Of a stretch of DNA of 64,000 bases, positions 27,312 through 36,927 are shown piece by piece. The notes beneath the pieces were generated by a model, which saw only the letters and a list, made by a program, of their open reading frames with translations, searched no databases and was not told the DNA's origin. Source of the stretch: Paraburkholderia gardini (lineage in GTDB: Bacteria > Pseudomonadota > Gammaproteobacteria > Burkholderiales > Burkholderiaceae); NCBI RefSeq assembly GCF_907164575.1, contig NZ_CAJQYY010000016.1, positions 85,878 to 149,877 on the forward strand. The letters are read 5' to 3'. The position numbers were made by a program, and so were the translations under genes. Positions within the stretch are counted from its first letter, which is position 1; every line of letters begins with the position of its first letter.

Positions 27312-27878
27312 TTACATGAGACGCAACGGGCCGCTCTCGCTGTTATCGATCAGCCGCAGCGAACGGGAACCGGGCAGCTCGTAATGCCACCATTCGCTCT
27401 TGATGTGCGTGAAGCCCGCGGCATGCATCACGCCCAGCAGCAGCAGGCGATTGCGCTGCACATGCTCGGGCAGGCCGGGATGAAAGTGTCCGGATTCGAC
27501 GGTCATCGCGTCGAATCCGGTGCCCATGTCGAGTGCGTTGCCGCTCGCGTCGAGCAGCGTCAGATCGATCGCCGTGCCGCGGCTGTGATTCGAGCCGAGG
27601 CCAAGATCGGCGATATAAGCCGGATCGGGCAGGAAATCCCACAGCACCTGCTGCGCCTGCGGCGGCCGGTACGCGTCGAAAATCCTCAGCTTCAGGCCGA
27701 CGGTCCGCGCGATTCCGACGGCTTTGCGCAAACCCGCTTCGGCAGGCGTAAGCAGCAGGCAATGCGCGGCCTTGTAGATCGGCTTGCCGGTCAGGTTGCG
27801 GTCCGTGGCGTAGACGAGGTCGATGTCGACATCGTGCGTTTCGGGTGTGATGGGGATCAGTCGGTGGGTTTCTGTCAT
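27312..27878 (-). CDS. ddpX: D-alanyl-D-alanine dipeptidase (VanX/DdpX family)
   Basis: This 188-residue zinc dipeptidase (M15D) shows the zinc ligands: His98 and Asp105 in SNHSRGTAID, Glu162 (base) and His165 in SEWWHYE. Arg71 in AYRPP matches the transition-state arginine of VanX. It hydrolyses D-Ala-D-Ala. There is no signal peptide, so it acts in the cytoplasm on imported dipeptide. The start at 27878 (MTETHRL) is chosen because the 27-residue extension is unlike the family. It is co-operonic with an RpiR regulator and a dipeptide importer, as in E. coli ddp. A van resistance role is unlikely, since no vanH/vanA genes are present. Confidence 0.92.
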   Translation of the reverse strand: MTETHRLIPITPETHDVDIDLVYATDRNLTGKPIYKAAHCLLLTPAEAGLRKAVGIARTVGLKLRIFDAYRPPQAQQVLWDFLPDPAYIADLGLGSNHSRGTAIDLTLLDASGNALDMGTGFDAMTVESGHFHPGLPEHVQRNRLLLLGVMHAAGFTHIKSEWWHYELPGSRSLRLIDNSESGPLRLM

Positions 27879-27921
27879 GGGGTGCGCGTGGATGGTTTCA
27901 GCCTGAACATGGCAAAACGGG

Positions 27922-28860
27922 CTAAAGGTCGAATTGATCGAGCTCGCGCTGCAATTCACGATTGCGCGCGACGTGTTCGTCGATGGCCGGGCCGAGCCGC
28001 TCGACGACCGACGTGATCAACAGGTTGAACAGGCACGTGAGCGGCGCGAGCGAATCCCAGAACTGGCCGACGTCGGTCCGGGCCTGCAGCAGGTCGCACG
28101 GGAAATCGCGGGCCCACGGGCAGTACAGGTCGGTGACCAGTGCGAACGGCAAGCCGCGCCGCGTGGCCGCCTCGCAGTAGCTGCGCGCGATGCGCGAGTA
28201 AGCGCGGGTATCGGTGACGACAAGATACGGCGCCGCAAAGCCGGAGTTAAGCGAATCGACGTACGAACCTGACATGCCGTCTGAATAGAACACACGCGGA
28301 CGGATGTATTCGAGGTAGCTCGAAAACGCGTTGCTGATCCCGCGAGTCGACTGGATGCCGAGGATGTACACCGCGTCGGCGTTCGCCAGACGTTCGGCGA
28401 TGCGCGCGAATGCGGGCGTCCGCGCAAGCTGGTAGACGTACTGGACAGCGTCGAGTTCGAGATCGAGGGACCGCCCGAGCGTGCTGCCCGCGCCGCCGCC
28501 CGCGCCGGTCGCCACGCCGTCGGGTCTGACAGCCGGCTCCCGCGGCAGGATATGCCGCGCCTGATCCGATAACCGGCGATATTCCTCCAGCCGGTCCGTG
28601 ATCATCCACGGACGCTCCTGCACGCCGCGCAGTTCTCGCTTGAGGTCGTCCAGGTTGCGATAGCCCACGCTGCGCAGGAAGCGCCCCACGGAAATACCGC
28701 TGGTGCAGGTTTGCCGCGCGATCTGGTCGGCGGTTTCGAGCCCCAGCCGCTCGAGATTCGCCAGCATGTAGCTCGCGATACGCTTCGCGGTCGGGGTAAG
28801 CCCGGCGTAACGCGACTCGACAGTCTGTGCAAACGCGCTCGGCATCGTGGCTGGCGACAT
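27922..28860 (-). CDS. MurR/RpiR-family transcriptional regulator
   Basis: This 312-residue protein has an N-terminal RpiR helix-turn-helix (LTPTAKRIASYMLANLERLGLETADQIARQTCTSGISVGRFLRSVGY) and a C-terminal SIS domain (AVYILGIQSTRGISNAFSSYLEYI, then YLVVTDTRAYSRIAR). SIS domains bind phosphosugars, and MurR senses MurNAc-6-phosphate, so it may sense a cell-wall-derived ligand. It is the first gene of the leftward VanX/Dpp operon, 43 bases from ddpX. A Gly/Ala/Arg-rich linker (near residues 106-127) separates the two domains. Candidate operator words lie directly upstream. Confidence 0.9.
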   Translation of the reverse strand: MSPATMPSAFAQTVESRYAGLTPTAKRIASYMLANLERLGLETADQIARQTCTSGISVGRFLRSVGYRNLDDLKRELRGVQERPWMITDRLEEYRRLSDQARHILPREPAVRPDGVATGAGGGAGSTLGRSLDLELDAVQYVYQLARTPAFARIAERLANADAVYILGIQSTRGISNAFSSYLEYIRPRVFYSDGMSGSYVDSLNSGFAAPYLVVTDTRAYSRIARSYCEAATRRGLPFALVTDLYCPWARDFPCDLLQARTDVGQFWDSLAPLTCLFNLLITSVVERLGPAIDEHVARNRELQRELDQFDL

Positions 28861-28863
28861 GGG

Positions 28864-28878
28864 TTAGTTATCTGTCAT
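28864..28878 (+). promoter_or_regulatory. Operator-like word, copy 1
   Basis: TTAGTTATCTGTCAT lies three bases from the RpiR start codon. It matches 14 of 15 bases of the word at 29068-29082. The sharing suggests one DNA-binding protein acting on both ends of the divergent region. Confidence 0.45.
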
Positions 28879-29067
28879 TCTTTTCTCGATTGACATCCAT
28901 CTGACAAAACCAATAAAGTCAGCGCCAGCTTAAAAAATCAATCGGAAGAGATCTCCCGATAGCGTACCGCCTCGCCGCAGGCCTTTTCGACCGTATCGGC
29001 ATCGCACGAACCGCCCATCCGGCCGGGCGTCCGATGCGTGGAGAGTCCCCCGGCATTCAGGAGGTAT

Positions 29068-29091
29068 TTAGTTATATGTCATCGTATAACT
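29068..29091 (+). promoter_or_regulatory. Operator-like word, copy 2, with inverted repeat
   Basis: TTAGTTATATGTCAT at 29068-29082 repeats copy 1 with one change. Within it AGTTATA (29070-29076) and TATAACT (29085-29091) form a perfect seven-base inverted repeat around eight bases. The shape suits a GntR- or RpiR-type dimer site. Confidence 0.5.
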
Positions 29092-29193
29092 ATCTAACGG
29101 ACTGAAATATTCGCCACGTATTCAACGCGCCCGCCTTGCGGCGCGTGGCATCGCCCCGTTTTCCCGGATTCTCGCGGGCGAAAAAGGAACGCG

Positions 29194-29226
29194 GCGTGAG
29201 CGAATCTTCAGCGCGTTCGCTCACGC
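29194..29226 (+). other. Hairpin upstream of TRAP operon
   Basis: GCGTGAGCGAA (29194-29204) pairs perfectly with TTCGCTCACGC (29216-29226) across an 11-base loop. It has no T-run. It may be part of an mRNA leader or the end of an undescribed small RNA. Confidence 0.45.
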
Positions 29227-29230
29227 TATA

Positions 29231-29244
29231 CGGGTAATTACCCG
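29231..29244. promoter_or_regulatory. 14-base palindrome
   Basis: CGGGTAATTACCCG is fully self-complementary and lies four bases after the hairpin. It could be a dimeric regulator site for the TRAP operon. Confidence 0.4.
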
Positions 29245-29272
29245 GTGTACATCCGGTATCTCATATCGATAG

Positions 29273-30472
<1,200 letters not shown>

Positions 30473-30491
30473 GTCTCACCCCGCTGGTGAT

Positions 30492-30534
30492 GGCGGAATG
30501 TCCCGCAGAGCGTTCTTTCTGCCGGCATTCCGCC
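30492..30534 (+). other. Intercistronic hairpin between dctP and dctQ
   Basis: GGCGGAATG (30492-30500) pairs with CATTCCGCC (30526-30534). It lies in a 148-base gap inside the operon and probably stabilises dctP mRNA or limits read-through, giving more receptor than permease. Confidence 0.5.
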
Positions 30535-30620
30535 GCAAGCATTTCCTCGTGAGCCGGCAACCGGCTGGCGAGGCAGTCTGAATGGGCAGGACAAGTCCGT
30601 TGTATGGAAGGATGGAATAG

Positions 30621-31100
30621 ATGACCTTCATGAAACGCCCGAATGATTTTCTTTCCCGCGTGCTGGCCATAGTGGCGTCGATCAGCCTTGCCGTGTTGAC
30701 CGTGCTGGTCTTTTACGGCGTGGTCATGCGCTATGTCTTTAACGATGCACCCGATTTCGTCGAGCCGATCGCACTTTTGCTGGTGGTCGTCATCGCCATG
30801 TTCGGGGCCTCGCTCAAGGTTCGCGAGAGCGGTCATATCGGGCTCGATTCGCTCGTCAAGAAACTGTCGCCCAAAGGGCAGATCGTGGCCGAAGCCTTTC
30901 AGCATCTGTGCCTGATCGCGCTTTCCATCGCGATTTTCGTGGGCTGCATGCAAATGGCGGAAACGACGATGGACGACCGGATTCCGATTCTCGGCCTGCC
31001 GGAAGCCCTCCGCTACTTCATTCCGGTCGCAGCCAGCGTCTGCATCATTTCTTTCTCGTTCGAACATCTGCTGAAGCTGTTCGCGCGGAAGCATACCTAG
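30621..31100 (+). CDS. dctQ: TRAP transporter small permease (DctQ family)
   Basis: This 159-residue, four-helix membrane protein has landmarks SISLAVLTVLVFYGVVMRYVFNDAPDFVEPIALLLVVVIAMFGAS, VRESGHIGLDSLVKKLSP and a last helix near YFIPVAASVCIISFSFEHL. It forms a complex with DctM, seven bases downstream. It is preceded by an intercistronic hairpin after dctP. Confidence 0.9.
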   Translation: MTFMKRPNDFLSRVLAIVASISLAVLTVLVFYGVVMRYVFNDAPDFVEPIALLLVVVIAMFGASLKVRESGHIGLDSLVKKLSPKGQIVAEAFQHLCLIALSIAIFVGCMQMAETTMDDRIPILGLPEALRYFIPVAASVCIISFSFEHLLKLFARKHT

Positions 31101-31107
31101 AGCAATC

Positions 31108-32460
31108 ATGGAACTTGCCATTCTCTTTGTCAGTTTTATCGTGTTCCTCGCTCTCGGGGTTCCGGTCTCGTTCGGGTTGGGGCTCTCGTGCGTCCTGACC
31201 TATCTGTATGAAGGCCTGCCAGCGGCAACGGCCATGCAGTCGATGATCTCGGGCATGAACGCGTTCTCGTTTCTCGCGGTCCCGTTCTTCATCTTTTCCG
31301 GCGAACTGATGCTCCACGGCGGCATCGCCGACCGCATCCTGCGTTTCGCCCAGGCGACCGTCGGGCATTTCCGCGGCGGTCTCGGCATGGCCAACGTCGT
31401 CGCGTGCACGCTGTTCGGCGGTGTGTCCGGTTCGCCGACGGCCGATACGTCGGCGATGGGCGGCGTCGTGATTCCGCTGATGAAGCGCGAAGGCTATAGC
31501 GCGGCGTATGCGGTCAATGTGACGACCCACTCGTCGCTGGCCGGCGCGCTGATGCCGACGTCGACGAACATGATCATCTATGCGTTCGCCGCACAGGGGA
31601 TCACGGGCACGTTGAACGGCCAGACGCTGAGCGGCGTCTCGATCGGCGACCTGCTGTTCTCCGGACTGCTGCCGGTGCTGTGGGTGATGGGTTTCGTGCT
31701 GATCGCAGCCTACTGGCAAGCGGTTCGTTTCGGCTACCCGCAGCGCCCCGACGGTTCGACGGGCGTGCAGAAGTTTCCCGGCTGGTTCGCGGTAGGCAGG
31801 ACGTTCCTTGGCGCATTGCCCGGCCTGATGGTGATCGCGATCATCCTGGTGTGCGTGGCAAGGGGCATTGCGACAGCGACAGAAGCCGCGGCGATCGCGG
31901 TGGTCTATTCGCTGGTGCTGACACTGGTCGTCTATCGCTCGATGACGAGAAAGAAGCTCTTCGTGGCGCTTTCAAGCGCGACCAAGACAACGGGTGTGGT
32001 GCTGCTGCTGATCGCCGTGTCGAACATGCTGCGCTTCCAGATGGCTTATCTGGAGATTCCCGACGCGATCGAGCGCCTGCTCGAACATGCAACGACGCTT
32101 CCGTGGCTGATGCTGCTGTATATCAACGTCCTCCAGGTTTTCCTCGGCACGTTCGTCGACATGGCCGCGCACATCCTGATCACGACGCCGCTGTTCCTGC
32201 CGCTCGCGATGCATGCCGGTGTGGGCCCCGTGCAGTTCGGCATCATGATTCTGCTGAACTGCTCGCTGGGTCTGGTTCACCCGCCGATCGGCTCGGTGCA
32301 GTTCGTCGGTTGCGCGATCGGCAACGTCTCGATCGGTGAAACGACGAAAATCGCGTGGCCGTACTATCTGGCCATCTTCAGTGCGATCAACGTCGTCACC
32401 TATCTGCCGTTCTTCTCGACCTGGTTGCCGAGCCTGATTAACGGACACCCGGTGTATTGA
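31108..32460 (+). CDS. dctM: TRAP transporter large permease (DctM family)
   Basis: This 450-residue ion-coupled transport subunit has about 12 helices. Landmarks are FIVFLALGVPVSFGLGLSCV, SFLAVPFFIFSGELM and CTLFGGVSGSPTADTSAMG near residues 100-118, a highly conserved region, and LVHPPIGSVQFVGCAIGNVS near the end. It uses the Na+ or H+ gradient to move the substrate delivered by DctP. A strong terminator closes the operon 58 bases downstream. Confidence 0.92.
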   Translation: MELAILFVSFIVFLALGVPVSFGLGLSCVLTYLYEGLPAATAMQSMISGMNAFSFLAVPFFIFSGELMLHGGIADRILRFAQATVGHFRGGLGMANVVACTLFGGVSGSPTADTSAMGGVVIPLMKREGYSAAYAVNVTTHSSLAGALMPTSTNMIIYAFAAQGITGTLNGQTLSGVSIGDLLFSGLLPVLWVMGFVLIAAYWQAVRFGYPQRPDGSTGVQKFPGWFAVGRTFLGALPGLMVIAIILVCVARGIATATEAAAIAVVYSLVLTLVVYRSMTRKKLFVALSSATKTTGVVLLLIAVSNMLRFQMAYLEIPDAIERLLEHATTLPWLMLLYINVLQVFLGTFVDMAAHILITTPLFLPLAMHAGVGPVQFGIMILLNCSLGLVHPPIGSVQFVGCAIGNVSIGETTKIAWPYYLAIFSAINVVTYLPFFSTWLPSLINGHPVY

Positions 32461-32517
32461 GATTCAGGGTCTTCCCATGCAGGTATGAGCAGTCCCGCAT
32501 GTGCGGGGCTGCCGGCT

Positions 32518-32553
32518 AACCCCACGTTTTCCGGAACGTGGGGTTTTGTTTTT
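32518..32553 (+). terminator. Intrinsic terminator of the TRAP operon
   Basis: AACCCCACGTT (32518-32528) pairs perfectly with AACGTGGGGTT (32535-32545) over 11 bp with a six-base loop. TTTTGTTTTT follows. Its A-rich other side may also serve the convergent LysR gene. Confidence 0.92.
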
Positions 32554-32639
32554 CAGGCGAGGCAAGTGTTGACGTGAGGTGATCCAGGTAGAAGAAACTC
32601 GCGGGCCTGTCATCGCGAACGGTTTGTAGCGTGAGAGAA

Positions 32640-33545
32640 CTAAGGTCTCGCCGCTTCACCCGCTTTAAGAAAATCGACAAACGCGCGCAGCGGTGCGGGC
32701 AAATGACGGTGCCCGGGATAGTAGAGAAACGGGCCCGAAAAGCGTTCCCACCACGGCTCCAGGATCGGTTCGAGTGCGCCGCTATCGAGATGCGGGCGCA
32801 GCATGTCCTCGAAAAGATGAACGATGCCCACGCCTGCCATCGCTGTGCTGACGGCAAGATCGACCGCCGCGCCGGGCCTGACCACGAGTGGCCCCGGCGG
32901 GTCCAGCTGGACGCGCTCGCCGTCGCGCTCGAAGTTCCAGGTTGCCATGGCGCCCCCCGCGAACTGGATACGCATGCACGCATGCCCGAGCAGATCACGC
33001 GGGTGTCCGGGCCTGCCGTGCGTGTCGAGATAGTCCGGCGTCGCAGCGGTAGCGAAACGCTGCACACGCGGCCCGATCGGAATCGCGATCATGTCCTGCT
33101 CAAGACGCTCGTCGTAGCGAATGCCTGCGTCGCAACCGATCGAAAGCACATCGACAAAACCATCCTCGACGACGACTTCCACCCGGATGTCGGGATAAGC
33201 CTTCAGAAACGACGCGATCACGCCTGGCAGGTCAATGCGCGCCACGCTCGCAGGCACGTTGAGTTTGAGCGTGCCCGACGGCTTGTCGCGAAAGCCGTTC
33301 AGGACGTCGAGCGCCGCTTCCATTTCGCTGAAGAGCGGCGTGAGCTTTTCGATGAGACGCAGCCCCGCTTCGGTCGGCGCGACGCTGCGTGTGGTCCGGT
33401 TGAGCAGGCGCAGACCCAGCTTCGCTTCCAGCCGGCGCACCGCAATGCTGAGGCTCGATGCGGAAACACCGCTGATCCGGGCGGCATCGCGAAAGCCGCC
33501 TGAGCGTGCGACCGAGATGAATGCGGAAAGATCGTTCAGTTCCAT
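32640..33545 (-). CDS. LysR-family transcriptional regulator
   Basis: This 301-residue regulator has a DNA-binding domain opening MELNDLSAFISVARSGGFRDAARISGVSASSLSIAVRRLEAKLGLRLL and a CrgA-type effector domain (GTLKLNVPASVARIDLPGVIASFLKAYPDIRVEVVVEDG). It diverges from an aldo/keto reductase gene 103 bases away, its presumed target. No ribosome-binding site is visible before the ATG. Confidence 0.92.
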   Translation of the reverse strand: MELNDLSAFISVARSGGFRDAARISGVSASSLSIAVRRLEAKLGLRLLNRTTRSVAPTEAGLRLIEKLTPLFSEMEAALDVLNGFRDKPSGTLKLNVPASVARIDLPGVIASFLKAYPDIRVEVVVEDGFVDVLSIGCDAGIRYDERLEQDMIAIPIGPRVQRFATAATPDYLDTHGRPGHPRDLLGHACMRIQFAGGAMATWNFERDGERVQLDPPGPLVVRPGAAVDLAVSTAMAGVGIVHLFEDMLRPHLDSGALEPILEPWWERFSGPFLYYPGHRHLPAPLRAFVDFLKAGEAARP

Positions 33546-33550
33546 GGCGA

Positions 33551-33570
33551 TTGTGCAATTTTTTGAACAA
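33551..33570. promoter_or_regulatory. Candidate LysR box in divergent promoter
   Basis: TTGT, 12 bases, ACAA forms an interrupted inverted repeat with T-N11-A character just upstream of the LysR start, followed by another ACAA. Its place between LysR and its divergent target suits an autoregulatory site. Confidence 0.3.
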
Positions 33571-33648
33571 CCCGTACAACTTAAACCGGATTATTTAACA
33601 GCGCAATCGCCGTCATACTGGCGTTCAATCTTCTTCGAGGAGCACGTC

Positions 33649-34521
33649 ATGTCAAAGTCCACAGCCGCGGCCACCTACTCTCTCGCCGGCCACACGGTGC
33701 GCCGGATGGGCTACGGTGCCATGCAACTTGCCGGCCCCGGCGTATTCGGGCCGCCGAAGGATCGTGAAGCCGCGATCGCCGTTCTTCGCGAGGCGGTGGC
33801 GTCGGGCGTCAATCACATCGATACGAGCGACTTCTACGGACCGCACGTCACCAACCAGATCATCCGGGAAGCGCTCCATCCCTACCCGGACGACCTCGTG
33901 ATCGTCACCAAGGTCGGCGCCGTGCGGGGCGACGACGCTTCATGGCTACCCGCGATGGAGCCGCAGGACATCGAGCGCGGCGTTCACGACAACCTGCGCA
34001 ATCTCGGGCTCGACGCGATCGAAATCGTCAATCTGCGGATCATGGGCAAGGTCCACGCGCCATCCGAAGGAACGATCGCGAGACAGGTCGAGGCACTCGC
34101 CGGGCTTCAGCGCAAGGGACTCGTGCGCCACATCGGTCTGAGCAACGCGACGTCGGCTCAGGTCGCCGAGGCACAGGGGATCGTGGAAATCGTCTGCGTG
34201 CAGAACCATTACAACCTGGTCCAGCGGGAAGACGATGCGCTCGTCGACGAACTTGCCGCCAAAGGCATCGCTTATGTGCCGTTCTTTCCGCTTGGGGGAT
34301 TCACGCCGCTGCAGTCGTCGGTGCTGTCAGAGGTCGCCAGGAAGCTCAGCGCCACGCCGATGCAGGTGGCACTTGCCTGGCTTCTGCATCGCTCGCCTAA
34401 CATCCTGCTGATTCCGGGCACGTCGTCGTCAGGCCATCTGCGTGAAAACATGCAGGCGGCGCAATTGAGCCTGTCTGAAGCAGTGCTTGAAGAACTTGAA
34501 GGGATCGGGCGGGCTGCTTAA
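33649..34521 (+). CDS. Aldo/keto reductase (YdbC-like)
   Basis: This 290-residue, (beta/alpha)8 NADPH-dependent oxidoreductase has motif HIDTSDFYGPHVTNQIIREAL, which supplies the catalytic Asp and Tyr, and the Lys of TKVG. The position where most family members have the catalytic His reads VNLRIMG, as in the YdbC branch. SNATS and IPGTSSSGHLRENM form the cofactor site. The start at 33649 has GAGGAG upstream. It likely reduces an aldehyde and is controlled by the divergent LysR. Confidence 0.9.
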   Translation: MSKSTAAATYSLAGHTVRRMGYGAMQLAGPGVFGPPKDREAAIAVLREAVASGVNHIDTSDFYGPHVTNQIIREALHPYPDDLVIVTKVGAVRGDDASWLPAMEPQDIERGVHDNLRNLGLDAIEIVNLRIMGKVHAPSEGTIARQVEALAGLQRKGLVRHIGLSNATSAQVAEAQGIVEIVCVQNHYNLVQREDDALVDELAAKGIAYVPFFPLGGFTPLQSSVLSEVARKLSATPMQVALAWLLHRSPNILLIPGTSSSGHLRENMQAAQLSLSEAVLEELEGIGRAA

Positions 34522-34667
34522 GGACATTGAGGGTTGGGCGATTGTGACGGCATTCGCCCCAGACACCTCATTCGCGAGCCATCGCGTTCCCTACGTTCGT
34601 GTCGGACTCGTGTGTTGCCTGGCTGTAGAATTTCAACACGTCTATTTTCAGCCGGAAGGTCATTGCC

Positions 34668-35054
34668 ATGAACAGGATCGATCTCTCCAGTGTCTACCGG
34701 AACTACATTGCCTGCCTGAACAGGCAGGACTGGCAGAAGCTGGAGCAGTTCGTTCATGACGATGTGCGCTACAACGATCAGCGGACTGGATTGCCGGGTT
34801 ATCGCGAGATGCTGGAGCGGGACTTCAATGAAATTCCAGACCTTCATTTCAACATCCAGTTGCTGATTGCCGATTCGCATTACGTAGCCAGCCGGCTGGC
34901 CTTCTCCTGTTCGCCAAAGGGAACGTTCCTTGGGCTCGCTGTGAACGGGAAGAAGGTTTTCTTTACGGAAAACGTCTTTTATCGATTCCGCAACGACAGG
35001 ATCGAGCAGGTATGGTCGGTCATCGACAAGGCAGCGATCGAAGCCCAGCTTTAA
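34668..35054 (+). CDS. SnoaL-like/NTF2-fold protein
   Basis: This 128-residue single-domain protein has the SnoaL/ester-cyclase look: YRNYIACLNRQDWQKLEQFVHDDVRYND, LPGYREMLERDFNEIPDLHF and KVFFTENVFYRFRNDRIEQVWSVIDKAAIEAQL. Members are small hydrolases, isomerases or unknown binding proteins. The ATG follows GGAAGG with a normal gap. It stands alone; its role is unknown. Confidence 0.85.
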   Translation: MNRIDLSSVYRNYIACLNRQDWQKLEQFVHDDVRYNDQRTGLPGYREMLERDFNEIPDLHFNIQLLIADSHYVASRLAFSCSPKGTFLGLAVNGKKVFFTENVFYRFRNDRIEQVWSVIDKAAIEAQL

Positions 35055-35304
35055 TGCAGGGCCCATGCAGGAAGATCCCGCGCATAACACCTTGAGAACA
35101 CGGGCAGAACGTCTCACCCGCGGTCGCAGGGTCGCCAGAAAACCAGATATTCACTTTGCCGTTAATCCGGAATACACTGAATTCACCATTTTCCTCCACC
35201 TTACCTCCGCCACGCTTCGGTAACAGATGCTTTTGTCGTGCTCCGCGAGCCGAAGCAAGCCGGGTCGGTTCGTGCCCAACACTATTTGAACGGGACGACT
35301 CATC

Positions 35305-36765
35305 ATGGCTGATACGAGCTACATGGCACGGAAATCCGTCGCCGATATTGTAGGAAGCGCAGGCGAGGAGGGGAGCCAGGCGCTATCGAAAACACTTGGC
35401 GCCACCAGCATCACGGCGATGGGCATCGGCGCCATCATCGGCGCCGGCATCTTTGTCCTGACCGGCACGGCCGCGGCGCAGTTCGCCGGCCCAGGCATCG
35501 TACTGTCCTTCGTACTCGGCGGCATCGCGTGCGCGTTCGTCGGGCTTTGCTATTCGGAACTGGCAGCCATGTTGCCCGTATGCGGCAGCAGTTACACCTA
35601 CACCTATGCCACGCTGGGTGAGATTTTCGCGTGGATCATCGGCTGGGATCTGATACTCGAATACGCGATGGGCGCCGCCACTGTCGCGGTCGGATGGTCC
35701 GGTTATATCGTGAGCCTGCTGCATAACGTGGGAATCAATATCCCGCCCATTCTGGCCGCCGCACCCGGCACCGTCGTCAAGCTGGCCGACGGCACCACCG
35801 CGACGGGCCTCATCAATCTGCCCGCGGTGTTGATCATCGCCATTCTGACCACCCTGCTCGTACTCGGTACAAAGGAATCCGCGCGGCTCAACAACATCAT
35901 GGTGGCAGTCAAGCTGACCGTGGTGGTGGCCTTCATCGCGCTCGGTGTGTTTTTCATCAAGCCGGCAAACTGGCATCCGTTTATTCCGGCGAATACGGGT
36001 GAATTCGGTAACTTCGGCATGAGCGGGATTCTGCGCGGGTCGGCCGTGGTGTTCTTCGCGTTCATCGGTTTCGATGCGGTTTCCACTGCCGCGCAAGAAG
36101 CGAGAAAACCGCAACGGGACATGCCGATCGGCATCCTGGGATCGCTGATCATCTGTACCGTGTTGTACATCCTCGTCGCGGGGGTTCTAACCGGACTCGT
36201 ACCTTATGGTGAGCTGAATGTTCCTGATCCGATCGCCAAAGGCGTCGACGCGATCGGTCTCACCTGGTTCTCCATCCTGATCAAGATCGGTGCGCTGACG
36301 GGACTGACCACTGTGATTCTCGTGCTGCTGTACGGACAGAGCCGCATCTTCTTCACGATGTCGAAGGACGGCTTGCTGCCGCCTCTTTTCGCACGGGTTC
36401 ATCCGCGTCTTCAGACGCCTCATCTGAGTCAGATCCTGATCGGAACCGTCGTCGCGATCGTCGCGGCCCTTACGCCGATCAGCGTACTCGGGGAGATGGT
36501 CAGCATTGGTACGCTGTTCGCGTTCATCCTCGTGTGCGGCGCCGTGATCTATCTGCGGCGCAGCGACTCCGATGCCTCACGCCCTTTCCGGGTCCCCGCC
36601 GTACCGGTCGTGCCGGTCCTCGGAATCCTGTTTTGCCTGTTGCTGATGGCGGGACTGCCGCTCGTCACCTGGGTACGGCTCGTGGTATGGCTGGTGATCG
36701 GGTTGATCATCTATGTTTCCTACGGCCGGCATCATTCGGCCCTGCGCTTCCCCGAGCGCCGGTGA
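35305..36765 (+). CDS. APC-family amino acid permease (YfnA/CAT-like)
   Basis: This 486-residue, 12-14-helix transporter has helix 1 motif SITAMGIGAIIGAGIFVLTG, which holds the substrate-binding GAGIF. Other landmarks are CYSELAAMLPVCGSSYTYTYATLGE and FFAFIGFDAVSTAAQEARKPQRDMPIGILGS, typical of cationic-amino-acid transporter-like APC proteins. It probably imports an amino acid with protons. It is monocistronic, with 250 bases of leader region. Confidence 0.92.
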   Translation: MADTSYMARKSVADIVGSAGEEGSQALSKTLGATSITAMGIGAIIGAGIFVLTGTAAAQFAGPGIVLSFVLGGIACAFVGLCYSELAAMLPVCGSSYTYTYATLGEIFAWIIGWDLILEYAMGAATVAVGWSGYIVSLLHNVGINIPPILAAAPGTVVKLADGTTATGLINLPAVLIIAILTTLLVLGTKESARLNNIMVAVKLTVVVAFIALGVFFIKPANWHPFIPANTGEFGNFGMSGILRGSAVVFFAFIGFDAVSTAAQEARKPQRDMPIGILGSLIICTVLYILVAGVLTGLVPYGELNVPDPIAKGVDAIGLTWFSILIKIGALTGLTTVILVLLYGQSRIFFTMSKDGLLPPLFARVHPRLQTPHLSQILIGTVVAIVAALTPISVLGEMVSIGTLFAFILVCGAVIYLRRSDSDASRPFRVPAVPVVPVLGILFCLLLMAGLPLVTWVRLVVWLVIGLIIYVSYGRHHSALRFPERR

Positions 36766-36829
36766 AAACAGGTAGCACCGGATTGACGCTACCGCAATTT
36801 TTCTCACATCCCGACGAAAAATTCTCGTT

Positions 36830-36857
36830 TTGACGTCTGGTTCCACCCACCTAAACT
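36830..36857 (+). promoter_or_regulatory. Candidate sigma70 promoter for the small membrane protein
   Basis: TTGACG (36830-36835), a 16-base spacer, then TAAACT (36852-36857). Transcription would begin near 36864, just before the 16-bp hairpin. Confidence 0.45.
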
Positions 36858-36869
36858 GGGACGTGAACT

Positions 36870-36904
36870 GTAGCCATGACGCAGCGGCGCTGCGTCATGG
36901 CTAC
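36870..36904 (+). promoter_or_regulatory. 16-bp perfect hairpin in leader of small membrane protein
   Basis: GTAGCCATGACGCAGC (36870-36885) pairs perfectly with 36889-36904 around the three-base loop GGC. The Shine-Dalgarno of the next small frame starts about ten bases later. It may be a 5' mRNA stabiliser, an attenuator, or, as DNA, a large palindromic operator. Confidence 0.7.
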
Positions 36905-36927
36905 TCGCGGACGATGAGGAGTTTCCC

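Noticed and set aside
25778..27319. Rightward open frame of 513 codons
   Set aside because: It lies fully antisense to the dipeptide-binding protein, with biased Arg/Val/His composition and no domain.
27312..27878. VanX-like gene as a vancomycin resistance determinant
   Set aside because: No vanH, vanA or vanRS genes; a Gram-negative host and the dipeptide importer point to nutrient use.
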